A DNA stretch of 64,000 bases. Origin: Sphingomonadales bacterium UBA2683. Its GTDB lineage: Bacteria; Pseudomonadota; Alphaproteobacteria; Sphingomonadales; Sphingomonadaceae. The stretch is from the NCBI GenBank assembly GCA_002354635.1, contig DELZ01000001.1, forward strand, positions 235,085 through 299,084, written 5' to 3'. Positions 56,702 to 64,000 of the stretch are shown here, piece by piece. The notes under the pieces were generated by a model that saw only the letters and a program-made list of their open reading frames with translations, did not search any database and was not told the origin of the DNA. Made by a program: the position numbers and the translations under genes. Each line of letters starts with the position of its first letter. Positions within the stretch are counted from its first letter, which is position 1.

Positions 56702-57866
56702 CCGCTGCCTTCTTCGCCAGCGCCCGCGCTGCATCGCTATCCGCGCCTGTGGCCAGCGCCACCGCCATCCGTCGATACGGCCTGGTCACCGGTTTGCCGA
56801 AAATCCGCACATCGACTTCTGCCCCTTCTCGGCCCAGCGCCAGTGCTTCAGCGACGCCGGTGAAGGCAAAATTCTCGCTGTCCCGGTCCGCCAGGATCAC
56901 CGCGCTGGCGCTGGCTGGTGCGGTTAGCGCGATATGCGGGATCGGCAGGCCCATGATGGCGCGGGCGTGGAGGTCGAACTCGCTGAGATTCTGGCCGATC
57001 AGCGTGACCATGCCGGTGTCATGCGGCCGCGGGCTGAGTTCCGAGAAGATCACTTCGCCCTGTTTCGTGACGAAGAACTCGACCCCGAACAGACCCCAGC
57101 CCTTGCCGCCGCCGGCGAGATTTTCGACGACCTTGCGCGCCATATCCTGGGCCGAGGCGAGCGCCGCGTCGGTCATTGCCGCCGGTTGCCAGCTTTCCTG
57201 ATAGTCGCCGCGTTCCTGCCGGTGGCCGATCGGCGGGCAGAAGAGCACGCCGTCTTTTGTCCTTACAGTCAGCAGGGTGATCTCGTAATCAAAGTCGATG
57301 AACTGCTCGACAATTACCCGCGCCCGGTCGCCGCGCATATTGGCGACGGCATAGTTCCAGGCGGTCTCCAGATCGGTGTCGCTGTCGACCCTGCTCTGCC
57401 CCTTGCCGGAGGACGACATGACCGGCTTGATCACCAGTGGCAGGCCGATATCGGCGGCGGCGCTGGCGACCTCGGCAAAGCTTTCGGCATAATGATAGCG
57501 CGATGTGGTCAGGCCCAGCTCTTGTGCTGCGACATCACGAATGGCATCGCGGTTCATCGTCAGCTGGGTGGCGCGGGCGGACGGCACGACGTGGAAACCC
57601 TCTGCCTCCATATCGGCGAGGATTTCGGTGCGGATCGCCTCGACCTCGGGCACGATCAGGTCGGGCTGATGCTTTTCGATCGCGGCGCGGAGCTTATCGC
57701 CGTCGAGCATCGAGAAGGTCTCGCTGGCATCGGCGACCTGCATCGCCGGCGCATGGTCATAGGAATCGCAGGCGATCACATAGGCACCGAGCCGCTTGGC
57801 CGATATGGTGAATTCGCGGCCCAGTTCGCCGGAACCGAGGAGGAGAATTGTCTTGGTGAAGGTCAT
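56676..57866 (-). CDS. purT: Formate-dependent phosphoribosylglycinamide formyltransferase
   Basis: A 396-residue ATP-grasp enzyme that formylates GAR with formate and ATP in purine synthesis. Landmarks are LLLGSGELGREFTISAKRLG, VVPSARATQLTMNRD, LPLVIKPVMSSSGKGQS, GWGLFGVEFFV, and ELSPRPHDTGMVTL. Length is normal. The downstream TPR gene overlaps its 3' end. The ribosome-binding site is weak. Confidence 0.95.
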   Translation of the reverse strand: MTFTKTILLLGSGELGREFTISAKRLGAYVIACDSYDHAPAMQVADASETFSMLDGDKLRAAIEKHQPDLIVPEVEAIRTEILADMEAEGFHVVPSARATQLTMNRDAIRDVAAQELGLTTSRYHYAESFAEVASAAADIGLPLVIKPVMSSSGKGQSRVDSDTDLETAWNYAVANMRGDRARVIVEQFIDFDYEITLLTVRTKDGVLFCPPIGHRQERGDYQESWQPAAMTDAALASAQDMARKVVENLAGGGKGWGLFGVEFFVTKQGEVIFSELSPRPHDTGMVTLIGQNLSEFDLHARAIMGLPIPHIALTAPASASAVILADRDSENFAFTGVAEALALGREGAEVDVRIFGKPVTRPYRRMAVALATGADSDAARALAKKAAGAVGIEYL

Positions 57867-57911
57867 GAGGTTCTTATGTTAAGAAGGGAAGAGCGGTGCA
57901 AGTCAATATAT

Positions 57912-58025
57912 CCTTCCCGAAGCTAAGTTTTGGGGAAGGGGGCCGCGCGCAGCGTGGTGGAGGGGCCCCTCCGTCAGCCGTTCCGGCTGCCACCTCGCCA
58001 TCGCTTCGCGGCAGGGAGGAAAGAT
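57912..58025. repeat. Dispersed palindromic intergenic repeat, copy B
   Basis: It shares with copy A (22414-22534) the blocks GTGGTGGAGGGG, GGCCCCTCCGTC, GCCGTTCCGGCTGCCACCTC and a closing GGGAGGA. The gap 57867-58177 otherwise contains only an AT-rich segment and the Zur-like palindrome before the TonB receptor gene. Confidence 0.8.
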
Positions 58026-58117
58026 TGTCTCCACCTGCCAAAGCGGCTTTCCTATCCCATCAACTGCAATTTACAGCAAAATTCATTCGGTTCGTCGAAG
58101 CAGGGCAAAAATAAATT

Positions 58118-58135
58118 GTTATATTATATCATAAC
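58118..58135. promoter_or_regulatory. Zur-like AT-rich palindrome before the TonB receptor
   Basis: GTTATATTATATCATAAC, arms GTTAT and ATAAC, resembles the Zur operator core TGTTATANTATAACA. It lies 42 bp before the receptor start, where repressor binding would block transcription when zinc is sufficient. One arm departs from the consensus. Confidence 0.5.
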
Positions 58136-58177
58136 TTCTACGTGACGGCCTGAGATTGATGTTGTTCCTCCAGCCAA

Positions 58178-60319
58178 ATGAGTATTGCCTTGAAAAAACT
58201 ACTGCCAATATCCGCCGCAATTCTGGCGCTGCCCGCCACCCCTGCCCTCGCCCAGCAAGACAAAATACCGTCCGAGCGGGCGGAACGCGGGCTGGAGGAT
58301 GATTTTCACAATGATGACATGATTGTGGTCACCGCGCCCTATGTCGAACATCTCGACATATTGGCCGGAACGTCGGTGCTGTCGGGGGACGAACTGGCGG
58401 AAGATCTGCGCGGTCAGATCGGTGACAGCCTGACCGGTCTGCCGGGCGTGTCGTCAACATCCTTTGCACCGGGATCGTCACGCCCGGTCCTGCGCGGGTT
58501 TCAGGGGCCTCGGGTGCGCGTGCTGACCGACGGCATCGGCTCACTGGACGCGTCCAACACCTCGGTCGATCACGCAGTAACAATCGACCCGCTGACCGCC
58601 CAGCGAGTCGAGGTGCTGCGCGGTCCGGCGGTATTGCTGTTCGGCGGCGATGCGATCGGCGGCGCGGTCAACGTGATCGACAAGCGCATCCCGCGCGACA
58701 TTCCCGATGATGCCGTCCATCTCGACGCGGTCGGCGGCTATGGCAGCGCTGCCAATGACTGGAGCATCGCCGGGTCGGTCGATGTACCGCTGACCCCGAA
58801 GCTGGTGATCCATGCCGACGGCAGCTTCCGCGATACGGATGATGTCCGGGTGCCGGGCTTTGTGCTGTCCCCCGCCCTGCGCGCCGAGGTGCTTGCCGCA
58901 GCTGCGGAAGAGACCGAGGAAGGCCATGCAGACGAAGCCGCCGAACTGACCGACACCGCGAATCTCAGCGGCCGTGTCCCCAATACCGCCAGCCGGACCG
59001 AGACCGCCGGTGCCGGAATTGCCTTTATCGACGACGGCGGCAATCTCGGTTTCTCGGTCAGCTATTATGACACGGACTATGGCGTTCCTGCACGCCCCGG
59101 CAGCGGCCATGCGCATGGCGGGGAAGAAGCGGAAGGCGAAGAGGAAGGCCCGGTAACCATCGGTCTCAGGCAGATCCGGGCCGATCTGCGCGGTGGCGTG
59201 AACTTGGGCGGCTTTTTCGAGGCGCTGAATTTCCGGGCGGGCTATTCCGACTATGAGCATACCGAATTCGAAGGCGACGAGATCGGCACGGTCTTCTCGG
59301 TATCCGGGATCGAAGCGCGAGCCGAACTGGTGCAGGCCGAGCACAATGGCTGGCGGGGCGTGATCGGATCACAAGTTCTGGTGCGCGATTTCAACGCCAT
59401 TGGCGCGGAAGCCTTCGTGCCAAAGAACAGCATTGAAAGCTGGGCGCTGTTTGCGGTGCAGGAGGTCGATCTGGGGAACTGGGAAGCGGAGGGCGCAATG
59501 CGCTTCGACCAGACCGGCATTTCTGCCAACAGCATCGGCTTCGATCGCAGTTTCAATACCCTGTCCGGCGCAATCGGCCTCGCCTATGCCCCGGACGACA
59601 GCGCGATCAAAATCGGTACAAATCTCTCGCGGTCCGAACGCGCGCCCTCCGCCGAGGAATTGCTCTCAAACGGTCCGCATATCGCAACCCAGGCCTTCGA
59701 GATCGGCAATCCAAATTTCATTACCGAAAAGAGCTGGGGCGGCGAGCTCTACGCACGCTGGGACAGCGATGATGTCCAGTTGAGCGCGACGATCTACGCG
59801 AACCTGTTCAACGACTATATTTTCGAGGCGGAAACCGGCGCAGAGCAAGACGGATTGCCGGTTTTCCAGTATCTTCAGCGCGACGCGACCTATTATGGAT
59901 TCGAAACATCCGCTTCGGTGGTATTCGCGCGGGCCGGCGGCTTTGACTTTGTTGCCGACGGCGTGGCCGACTATGTTCGAGCCAAAATCGATAATGGCGG
60001 CGGCGCAATCCCTCGTATCCCGCCGCTGCGCCTGCTCGGAGGACTGAAGGCCGAGAGCGACCGGCTGGATCTGCGGGCCGAAGTCGAATGGTCCGCAAGT
60101 CAGAACAAGGTCGCTGCATTCGAAACAACGACCGACAGCTTCACCATGGTCAATGCCTCGGCTGCGTGGCGTCCGTTTGGCAAGGATGGCAATATCACGC
60201 TGCTCGCCTCGGCCAACAATATCTTCGGCGTCAACGCCCGTCGTCATGCCTCGTTCACTAAAGACTATGTACCCTTGTCAGGACGTGATATTCGCGTCAG
60301 TGCAAAGTTCAGTTTTTAG
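58178..60319 (+). CDS. TonB-dependent outer-membrane receptor, ZnuD-like (zinc uptake)
   Basis: A 713-residue receptor. Signal peptide (residues 1-25, ending LAQQ), plug domain with LTGLPGVSSTSFAPGSSRP, VLRGFQGPRVRVLTDGIG and RVEVLRGPAVLLFGGDAIGG, then a beta-barrel ending DIRVSAKFSF. Two loops are rich in His and Glu (EETEEGHADEAAEL near residue 245 and GHAHGGEEAEGEEEG near 308), as in the zinc receptor ZnuD. The Zur-like site upstream fits. No ribosome-binding site is evident. The entericidin-like gene follows 11 bp downstream. Confidence 0.85.
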   Translation: MSIALKKLLPISAAILALPATPALAQQDKIPSERAERGLEDDFHNDDMIVVTAPYVEHLDILAGTSVLSGDELAEDLRGQIGDSLTGLPGVSSTSFAPGSSRPVLRGFQGPRVRVLTDGIGSLDASNTSVDHAVTIDPLTAQRVEVLRGPAVLLFGGDAIGGAVNVIDKRIPRDIPDDAVHLDAVGGYGSAANDWSIAGSVDVPLTPKLVIHADGSFRDTDDVRVPGFVLSPALRAEVLAAAAEETEEGHADEAAELTDTANLSGRVPNTASRTETAGAGIAFIDDGGNLGFSVSYYDTDYGVPARPGSGHAHGGEEAEGEEEGPVTIGLRQIRADLRGGVNLGGFFEALNFRAGYSDYEHTEFEGDEIGTVFSVSGIEARAELVQAEHNGWRGVIGSQVLVRDFNAIGAEAFVPKNSIESWALFAVQEVDLGNWEAEGAMRFDQTGISANSIGFDRSFNTLSGAIGLAYAPDDSAIKIGTNLSRSERAPSAEELLSNGPHIATQAFEIGNPNFITEKSWGGELYARWDSDDVQLSATIYANLFNDYIFEAETGAEQDGLPVFQYLQRDATYYGFETSASVVFARAGGFDFVADGVADYVRAKIDNGGGAIPRIPPLRLLGGLKAESDRLDLRAEVEWSASQNKVAAFETTTDSFTMVNASAAWRPFGKDGNITLLASANNIFGVNARRHASFTKDYVPLSGRDIRVSAKFSF

Positions 60320-60330
60320 GATATTTTGAA

Positions 60331-60456
60331 ATGCAGAAAATTACCGTTGCGATCTTGATCTCTTCCATGCTTGTTTTGAGCGCCTGCAACACCGTCAAAG
60401 GTGCAGGCCGGGATATTGAATCTGTAGGCGAAGCTGGCGAGAGAGCCATTGATTGA
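60331..60456 (+). CDS. Entericidin A/B-family small lipoprotein
   Basis: A 41-residue lipoprotein. The lipobox is VLSAC (C19), followed by the entericidin signature NTVKGAGRDIESVGEA. Entericidins are small membrane lipoproteins; EcnB of E. coli is bacteriolytic and EcnA is its antidote, and the roles of the many single homologues are unclear. The start ATG 60331 has no good Shine-Dalgarno. It lies 11 bp after the TonB receptor stop, so the two could be co-transcribed. Confidence 0.85.
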   Translation: MQKITVAILISSMLVLSACNTVKGAGRDIESVGEAGERAID

Positions 60457-60469
60457 TAACCATTAGGCC

Positions 60470-60520
60470 TGAGTGTGTCGAACGACGGTCCTGACAGACA
60501 GGCGTGGTTCGACAGACTCA
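60470..60520. terminator. Long imperfect palindrome between convergent genes, probable bidirectional terminator or REP
   Basis: TGAGTGTGTCGAAC (60470-60483) pairs with GTTCGACAGACTCA (60507-60520), with a single mismatch, around a 23-base loop. It lies between the entericidin stop and the tatC stop. Palindromes of this kind are frequent in sphingomonad intergenic regions. No U-run is seen. Confidence 0.6.
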
Positions 60521-60547
60521 TACCAATGGATCGAACCACCGGACGAA

Positions 60548-61327
60548 TCAGGAAGAAACGATTTCGCTTTTCTTCCTGCGGTCGGTGAACCACATGATCA
60601 ACAGCGAGACCTCGTAGAGCAGGATCAGTGGGATCCCGAGCATCAGTTGCGATACCACGTCCGGCGGCGTGAGGATCGCGGCGAGCGCGAAAGCCCCGAC
60701 AATCATATAGCGGCGCATACCCTTCAGCTGCTGACGGCTAACAATACCCGCCCGGTTGAGCAGCAAGAGCAGGACAGGCAGCTGGAAGCATACCCCGAAC
60801 GCAAGGATGAACTGCATCACCAGCGACAGATAATCGCCCATCGCCGGCAGAGCTTCCTGTTGCAGGCCACCGACCGTTCCTTCAAATCCCAGAAAAAATC
60901 GGAACGCTGTAGGCATCACGATGTAATAGGCGAGCGATGCCCCGGCCATGAACAGCAGGGGCGTTGCAATCAGAAAAGGCAGGAATGCCTTTTTTTCGTT
61001 GGCATATAGACCCGGCGCCACGAATGCCCAGAGCTGGTTGGAGATGATCGGAAAGGCCAGGAAAAAGGCCGCGAACATCGCAACTTTTATCTCGACGAAA
61101 AAGGCTTCGTAGAGTTTGGTGTAAATCAGCTTGCCCTCACCCGCCGGAAAGGCATCGGTCAGCGGCTGTACCAATATGCCGAAAATCTCGTCGGCGAAAA
61201 ATATGCTGATCAGAAAGGCGACAGCCAGCGCGGCGACCGACCAGAGCAGCCGCTGGCGAAGCTCGATCAGATGCTCGATCAGCGGTGCCTTGCTGTCATC
61301 GAGATCGGGCTTGCTTGGATCATTCAT
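60548..61327 (-). CDS. tatC: Twin-arginine translocase subunit TatC
   Basis: A 259-residue membrane protein with six helices that recognises twin-arginine signals. Landmarks are LIEHLIELRQRLL, FAFFLAFPIISNQLWAFVAP, GLYANEKKAFLPF, and FFLGFE. The C-terminal tail is short and charged. The start overlaps the tatB stop as ATGA. The Tat system exports folded proteins such as the multicopper oxidase in this window. Confidence 0.97.
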   Translation of the reverse strand: MNDPSKPDLDDSKAPLIEHLIELRQRLLWSVAALAVAFLISIFFADEIFGILVQPLTDAFPAGEGKLIYTKLYEAFFVEIKVAMFAAFFLAFPIISNQLWAFVAPGLYANEKKAFLPFLIATPLLFMAGASLAYYIVMPTAFRFFLGFEGTVGGLQQEALPAMGDYLSLVMQFILAFGVCFQLPVLLLLLNRAGIVSRQQLKGMRRYMIVGAFALAAILTPPDVVSQLMLGIPLILLYEVSLLIMWFTDRRKKSEIVSS

Positions 61328-61692
61328 GGCTTGGCGTCGCCGGCAGGCGGCGGTTCGGGCCGGTCATCGACAGGGTCCGATGGTTCGGATGTGTCCGCCG
61401 ATGGTCCGTCCAGCGGCTCCATCTGTGGCTCCTGACCTTCGCTGTCGCCGGGAATGGCCGGATGCTCGCGCATGATGCGGTCATTTTCCGAGGCCCATTT
61501 CTTTTCCATCTCCTGCAGCTCGGCTTCGCGGACCATGGCATCCAGCCCGGTGCGGAAATTGGCCATGACGCCGCGTGCTTTGGCCATCCATCTGCCAGCG
61601 GTCGCCAGCGCCCGTGGCAATTCCTTGGGCCCGATGACAACAGTGGCAACAATCGCGATAATCGCGATCTCGGATATCGAAAGGTCAAACAT
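61324..61692 (-). CDS. tatB: Sec-independent translocase subunit TatB
   Basis: A 122-residue protein: an N-terminal helix (MFDLSISEIAIIAIVATVVI) followed by GPKELPRALATAGRW, the TatB hallmark, an amphipathic helix and an acidic, Pro-rich tail. TatB forms the signal receptor with TatC. It is 35 bp downstream of tatA. Confidence 0.95.
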   Translation of the reverse strand: MFDLSISEIAIIAIVATVVIGPKELPRALATAGRWMAKARGVMANFRTGLDAMVREAELQEMEKKWASENDRIMREHPAIPGDSEGQEPQMEPLDGPSADTSEPSDPVDDRPEPPPAGDAKP

Positions 61693-61727
61693 TATCTATG
61701 CGGCCCTCAGTCCAAAGGCCAGCCGGA

Positions 61728-61958
61728 TCAACCGGCCGTCTTGTCAGCGGTTTTGCTGGTCTCGGCCGACGTGTCGCCGGTCTTGCTGTCAATCTGCTGG
61801 GCGGGCTTGGTAGCGTTCGCTTCTTCCTCGGTGATGCCCTGCTTGAAAGAGCGAATGCCCTTGCCGACGTCACCCATCATTTCGGAAATCCGGCCGCGAC
61901 CGAACAGAATCAGCACCAGCGCCGCTACAATTAAAATCTGCCAAATACTCGGTTGCAT
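61728..61958 (-). CDS. tatA: Sec-independent translocase subunit TatA
   Basis: A 76-residue pore-forming subunit. A helix ([16 protein letters not shown]) is followed by [19 protein letters not shown], the TatA hinge and amphipathic helix. AAGGAGA lies seven bases before the ATG. It lies 25 bp after the scpB stop, so the Tat genes follow scpA-scpB as one leftward set. Confidence 0.95.
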   Translation of the reverse strand: MQPSIWQILIVAALVLILFGRGRISEMMGDVGKGIRSFKQGITEEEANATKPAQQIDSKTGDTSAETSKTADKTAG

Positions 61959-61983
61959 GCGATATTCTCCTTATGCATCCTAT

Positions 61984-62691
61984 TTAAGCGCTTTCGTTCC
62001 GGTTTTCCAGCAAAACACCGTCATCGTCAGCAAACTCTTCCACAGCGGGCTCCTCGGAACCCTGATCGGAGTCGGTTTCCGCCTCGGCTTCCAATTCCAT
62101 CTGCTCCAGCACGAGGTCGACGGGATCAAGCAGTCCTGCAGCCCTCAGATCATCGATACCGGGCAGATCCCTGCGGCTTTGCAAGCCGAAATGGGTCAGG
62201 AATTCGACCGTCGTCGCGTAGATCAGCGGTCTACCCGGAACTTCCCGACGGCCGGCAGGGCGCACCCAGCCCGCTTCCATCAGCACGTCGAGCGTACCCT
62301 TGGCTACCTGAACGCCCCGGATAGCCTCTATTTCCGCGCGGCTGACCGGTTCATGATAAGCGATGATGGCCAGCGTCTCCATGCCGGCGCGGCTGAGCTT
62401 GCGCAACTCCGCGCGTTCGCGGCGCAGAAGGTGCGAGAGATCCTGGGCGGTCTGGAAATGCCAACGGTCGCCGGTTCTGGTCAGAACGATTCCGCGATGC
62501 TGAAAATCGTCCTGCAGGTCTGCCAATATCTGCCTGATATCCAGTTCGTCTCCGACATAGGCCTTGATATCGGCGATGGTCATCGGTTTTTCCGATGCAA
62601 ACAGCGTCGCCTCGACGGCGCGCTTGCCGATATCCATGTCTCCGGCTTCCGGTTCGATCAGGCTGGTGTCTTCCATATCGTCCTTACCCAT
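61984..62691 (-). CDS. scpB: Segregation and condensation protein B
   Basis: A 235-residue winged-helix kleisin partner of SMC, in chromosome condensation. Landmarks are RAVEATLFASEKPM, LSRAGMETLAIIAYHEPVSR, IEAIRGVQVAKGTLDVLME and GRPLIYATTVEFLTHFGL. The C-terminus is extended and acidic. ATG 62691 overlaps the scpA stop by eight bases; ATG 62676 is possible (AGGA four bases upstream). Confidence 0.95.
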   Translation of the reverse strand: MGKDDMEDTSLIEPEAGDMDIGKRAVEATLFASEKPMTIADIKAYVGDELDIRQILADLQDDFQHRGIVLTRTGDRWHFQTAQDLSHLLRRERAELRKLSRAGMETLAIIAYHEPVSRAEIEAIRGVQVAKGTLDVLMEAGWVRPAGRREVPGRPLIYATTVEFLTHFGLQSRRDLPGIDDLRAAGLLDPVDLVLEQMELEAEAETDSDQGSEEPAVEEFADDDGVLLENRNESA

Positions 62692-63469
62692 GTGTCGTTG
62701 CCTTTATGCGTAGCGGCGTAAAGCTGCCTTCCTGCTGCAATTCCAGCTTTCCCTGCCGGGCCAGTTCCAGTGTTGCCAGAAAGCTGGATGCGAGCGCCGA
62801 TTTGCGCAGCTCGGGCGGCGCCCCGGGCGGCAGAAAATGGCGAATATCCATCCAGTCGATCGCTTCGCCGAGCATCAGCGATACCCGCTGCAGCGCATCT
62901 TCCAGTGTCATAACCATGCGTTGCCGGACAATGTGGATGGCGGGTGCACTGCGCACCTTGACGCGGGAGTAGGCCGCGATCAGGTCGTAATATTCCGCCT
63001 GCCACTGCCGCTCCTTGACCACCCGCAGGCCCTCCGGTGCGCCGCGTATGAAGACGTCCCGTCCGACCCGGTCCCGGGCCAGCAGCCGCGCCCCCGATTC
63101 CCGCATCGCATTCAGCCGTTCCAGACGCATCTGCAGGCGCAGGGCCAATTCCTCGGGTGAGGGATCAATCTCCGGATCCCGCGGCAGCAGCAGACCCGAT
63201 TTGAGGTAGGTCAGCCAGGCTGCCATCACCAGATAATCCGCCGCCAGTTCCAGGCGCAGGGTCTGGGCGCTGGCGATATATTTGAGATATTCCTGCACCA
63301 GCTCGAGAATTGAAATCTCGCGCAAATCCACTTTCTGGTTGCGGGCCAGCGCCAGCAGCAGATCAAGCGGGCCTTCCCAGCCGTCGATATTAAGCGTCAG
63401 CGAATCATCATCGCCCGCCGCCGGTTCGGGAGGAAAAAAGAAGCCCTCCTCCTTCGGCGCCCCGGTCAT
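62684..63469 (-). CDS. scpA: Segregation and condensation protein A
   Basis: A 261-residue kleisin subunit. Landmarks are DGWEGPLDLLLALARNQKVD, ISILELVQEYLKYI, LVMAAWLTYLKSGLLLP, and the C-terminal winged-helix stretch. The start overlaps the nagZ stop as ATGA. It precedes scpB and the Tat genes in an arrangement common in alphaproteobacteria. Confidence 0.95.
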   Translation of the reverse strand: MTGAPKEEGFFFPPEPAAGDDDSLTLNIDGWEGPLDLLLALARNQKVDLREISILELVQEYLKYIASAQTLRLELAADYLVMAAWLTYLKSGLLLPRDPEIDPSPEELALRLQMRLERLNAMRESGARLLARDRVGRDVFIRGAPEGLRVVKERQWQAEYYDLIAAYSRVKVRSAPAIHIVRQRMVMTLEDALQRVSLMLGEAIDWMDIRHFLPPGAPPELRKSALASSFLATLELARQGKLELQQEGSFTPLRIKATTHG

Positions 63470-64000
63470 GCCGCAGCCGCCATCAGTCCGTCGCGCCGGG
63501 CGAGCAAGCCGGCCAGCTCGTCCTCGGCGCCCGCGATCATGGTCTCCGCGATCGTCGCCATCGCCCGGTCCAGCCGCTGCCGTGTCTTGTCCGACATTGG
63601 CGCCAGCTGTTCGGCAATGCCGGTCATGTCATCCATCTTCGCCCAGCAGTTCAGCGCAATGTCGCAGCCTGCCTGCTGTGCCCGCAGGGCCCGCTCCGGC
63701 ACGGTTCCGGACAGCGCTTCCATATCGAGATCGTCGGTGAACAGCAGGCCGTCAAAGCCGATCCGGTCCCGAATGATATCCTGAACCACGGTTTTCGAGA
63801 GCGTCGAGGGAGTCTCAGCATCCCAGGCGGTGAACAGCAAATGGCCGGTCATGCCCATCGGCGCCTGGTTCAGCGTCTGGAACGGGGCCAGATCGAGCTG
63901 CAATTCCTCGTCGCTGGCCGTCACCGTCGGCAAGGCCTTGTGCGTGTCGACGCTGGTCCGGCCGTGGCCGGGCATATGTTTGACCACGCCGACCACGCCG
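63466..64000 (-). CDS. nagZ: Beta-N-acetylhexosaminidase NagZ (5' end cut by window edge)
   Basis: The C-terminal part (about 178 residues) of a family 3 glycoside hydrolase that cleaves GlcNAc from anhydro-muropeptides in cytoplasmic peptidoglycan recycling. The motif KHMPGHGRTSVDTHKALP carries the GH3 KHFPGHG site, and the nucleophile Asp lies in GFDGLLFTDDLDMEAL. The frame is open to the right edge, and an internal Met at 63996 is not the true start. The stop overlaps the scpA start. Confidence 0.93.
   Translation of the reverse strand, partial: GVVGVVKHMPGHGRTSVDTHKALPTVTASDEELQLDLAPFQTLNQAPMGMTGHLLFTAWDAETPSTLSKTVVQDIIRDRIGFDGLLFTDDLDMEALSGTVPERALRAQQAGCDIALNCWAKMDDMTGIAEQLAPMSDKTRQRLDRAMATIAETMIAGAEDELAGLLARRDGLMAAAA

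Noticed and set aside
1..64000. tRNA, rRNA, CRISPR or insertion sequence anywhere
   Set aside because: Read by eye, no cloverleaf with a TTCGA arm, no rRNA stretch, no spaced repeats and no transposase or integrase motif was found. A covariance-model scan would be decisive.

Overview
The window is a gene-dense stretch of a GC-rich alphaproteobacterial chromosome. The gene families, the dcw gene order, the split glycine decarboxylase (gcvPA/gcvPB), the Tat/Scp block and the TonB-receptor physiology point to the Sphingomonadales (Sphingopyxis/Sphingorhabdus-like). That placement is my inference, since no rRNA gene is present. I see no tRNA or rRNA genes, CRISPR arrays, transposases or integrases.

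Layout. 1-7.6 kb: hydrolases and metabolism (M19 dipeptidase cut by the left edge, polysaccharide deacetylase, methylmalonate-semialdehyde dehydrogenase, EamA permease, periplasmic amidohydrolase, HWE-type histidine kinase, small membrane protein). 7.6-15.8 kb: a copper-handling block. One leftward operon carries a DUF5676 membrane protein, a CPC-type Cu ATPase, a DUF305 membrane protein and a glutaredoxin-MauE fusion. A second leftward operon carries a CsoR regulator, a DUF411 protein and a secreted DHSKM-repeat protein. A rightward pair encodes multicopper oxidase CopA and CopB. Two identical 15-bp palindromes, one per control region, look like CsoR operators. 15.8-22.4 kb: MBL-rhodanese protein, VanZ-like protein, thioesterase, acyl-CoA synthetase, two methyltransferase-type proteins and a BASS transporter. 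22.5-27.5 kb: a glycine cleavage operon (gcvT-H-PA-PB) behind a tandem glycine riboswitch with a good sigma-70-type promoter. 27.6-32.7 kb: serine hydrolase, NAD(P)-binding protein, dGTPase-like protein and a TPR-SPOR envelope protein.

32.8-51.7 kb is a complete division and cell wall cluster, all leftward: mraZ, rsmH, ftsL, ftsI, murE, murF, mraY, murD, ftsW, murG, murC, murB, a DUF4262 gene, ddl, ftsQ, ftsA, ftsZ. From mraZ to ftsQ almost every stop overlaps the next start as ATGA. The DUF4262 gene is visibly AT-richer, yet it is spliced into this chain with ATGA junctions on both sides. Upstream of mraZ lies a set of G-runs spaced 10 bp apart, a candidate MraZ operator. 52-58 kb: a Gld-like protein, a small membrane protein, cysteine synthase, GST, SDR, a TPR protein and purT. 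58-60.5 kb: a His-rich TonB receptor (ZnuD-like) behind a Zur-like palindrome, then an entericidin-like lipoprotein. 60.5-64 kb: nagZ (cut by the right edge), scpA, scpB, tatA, tatB, tatC.

The most interesting parts are the copper block (shared operators, Met/His/Asp motifs repeated in three exported proteins, the thioredoxin-fold/MauE fusion), the DUF4262 insertion in the dcw operon, the phased repeats before mraZ, and a two-copy dispersed palindromic repeat. Functions are assigned from motifs read by eye and no database search was run.
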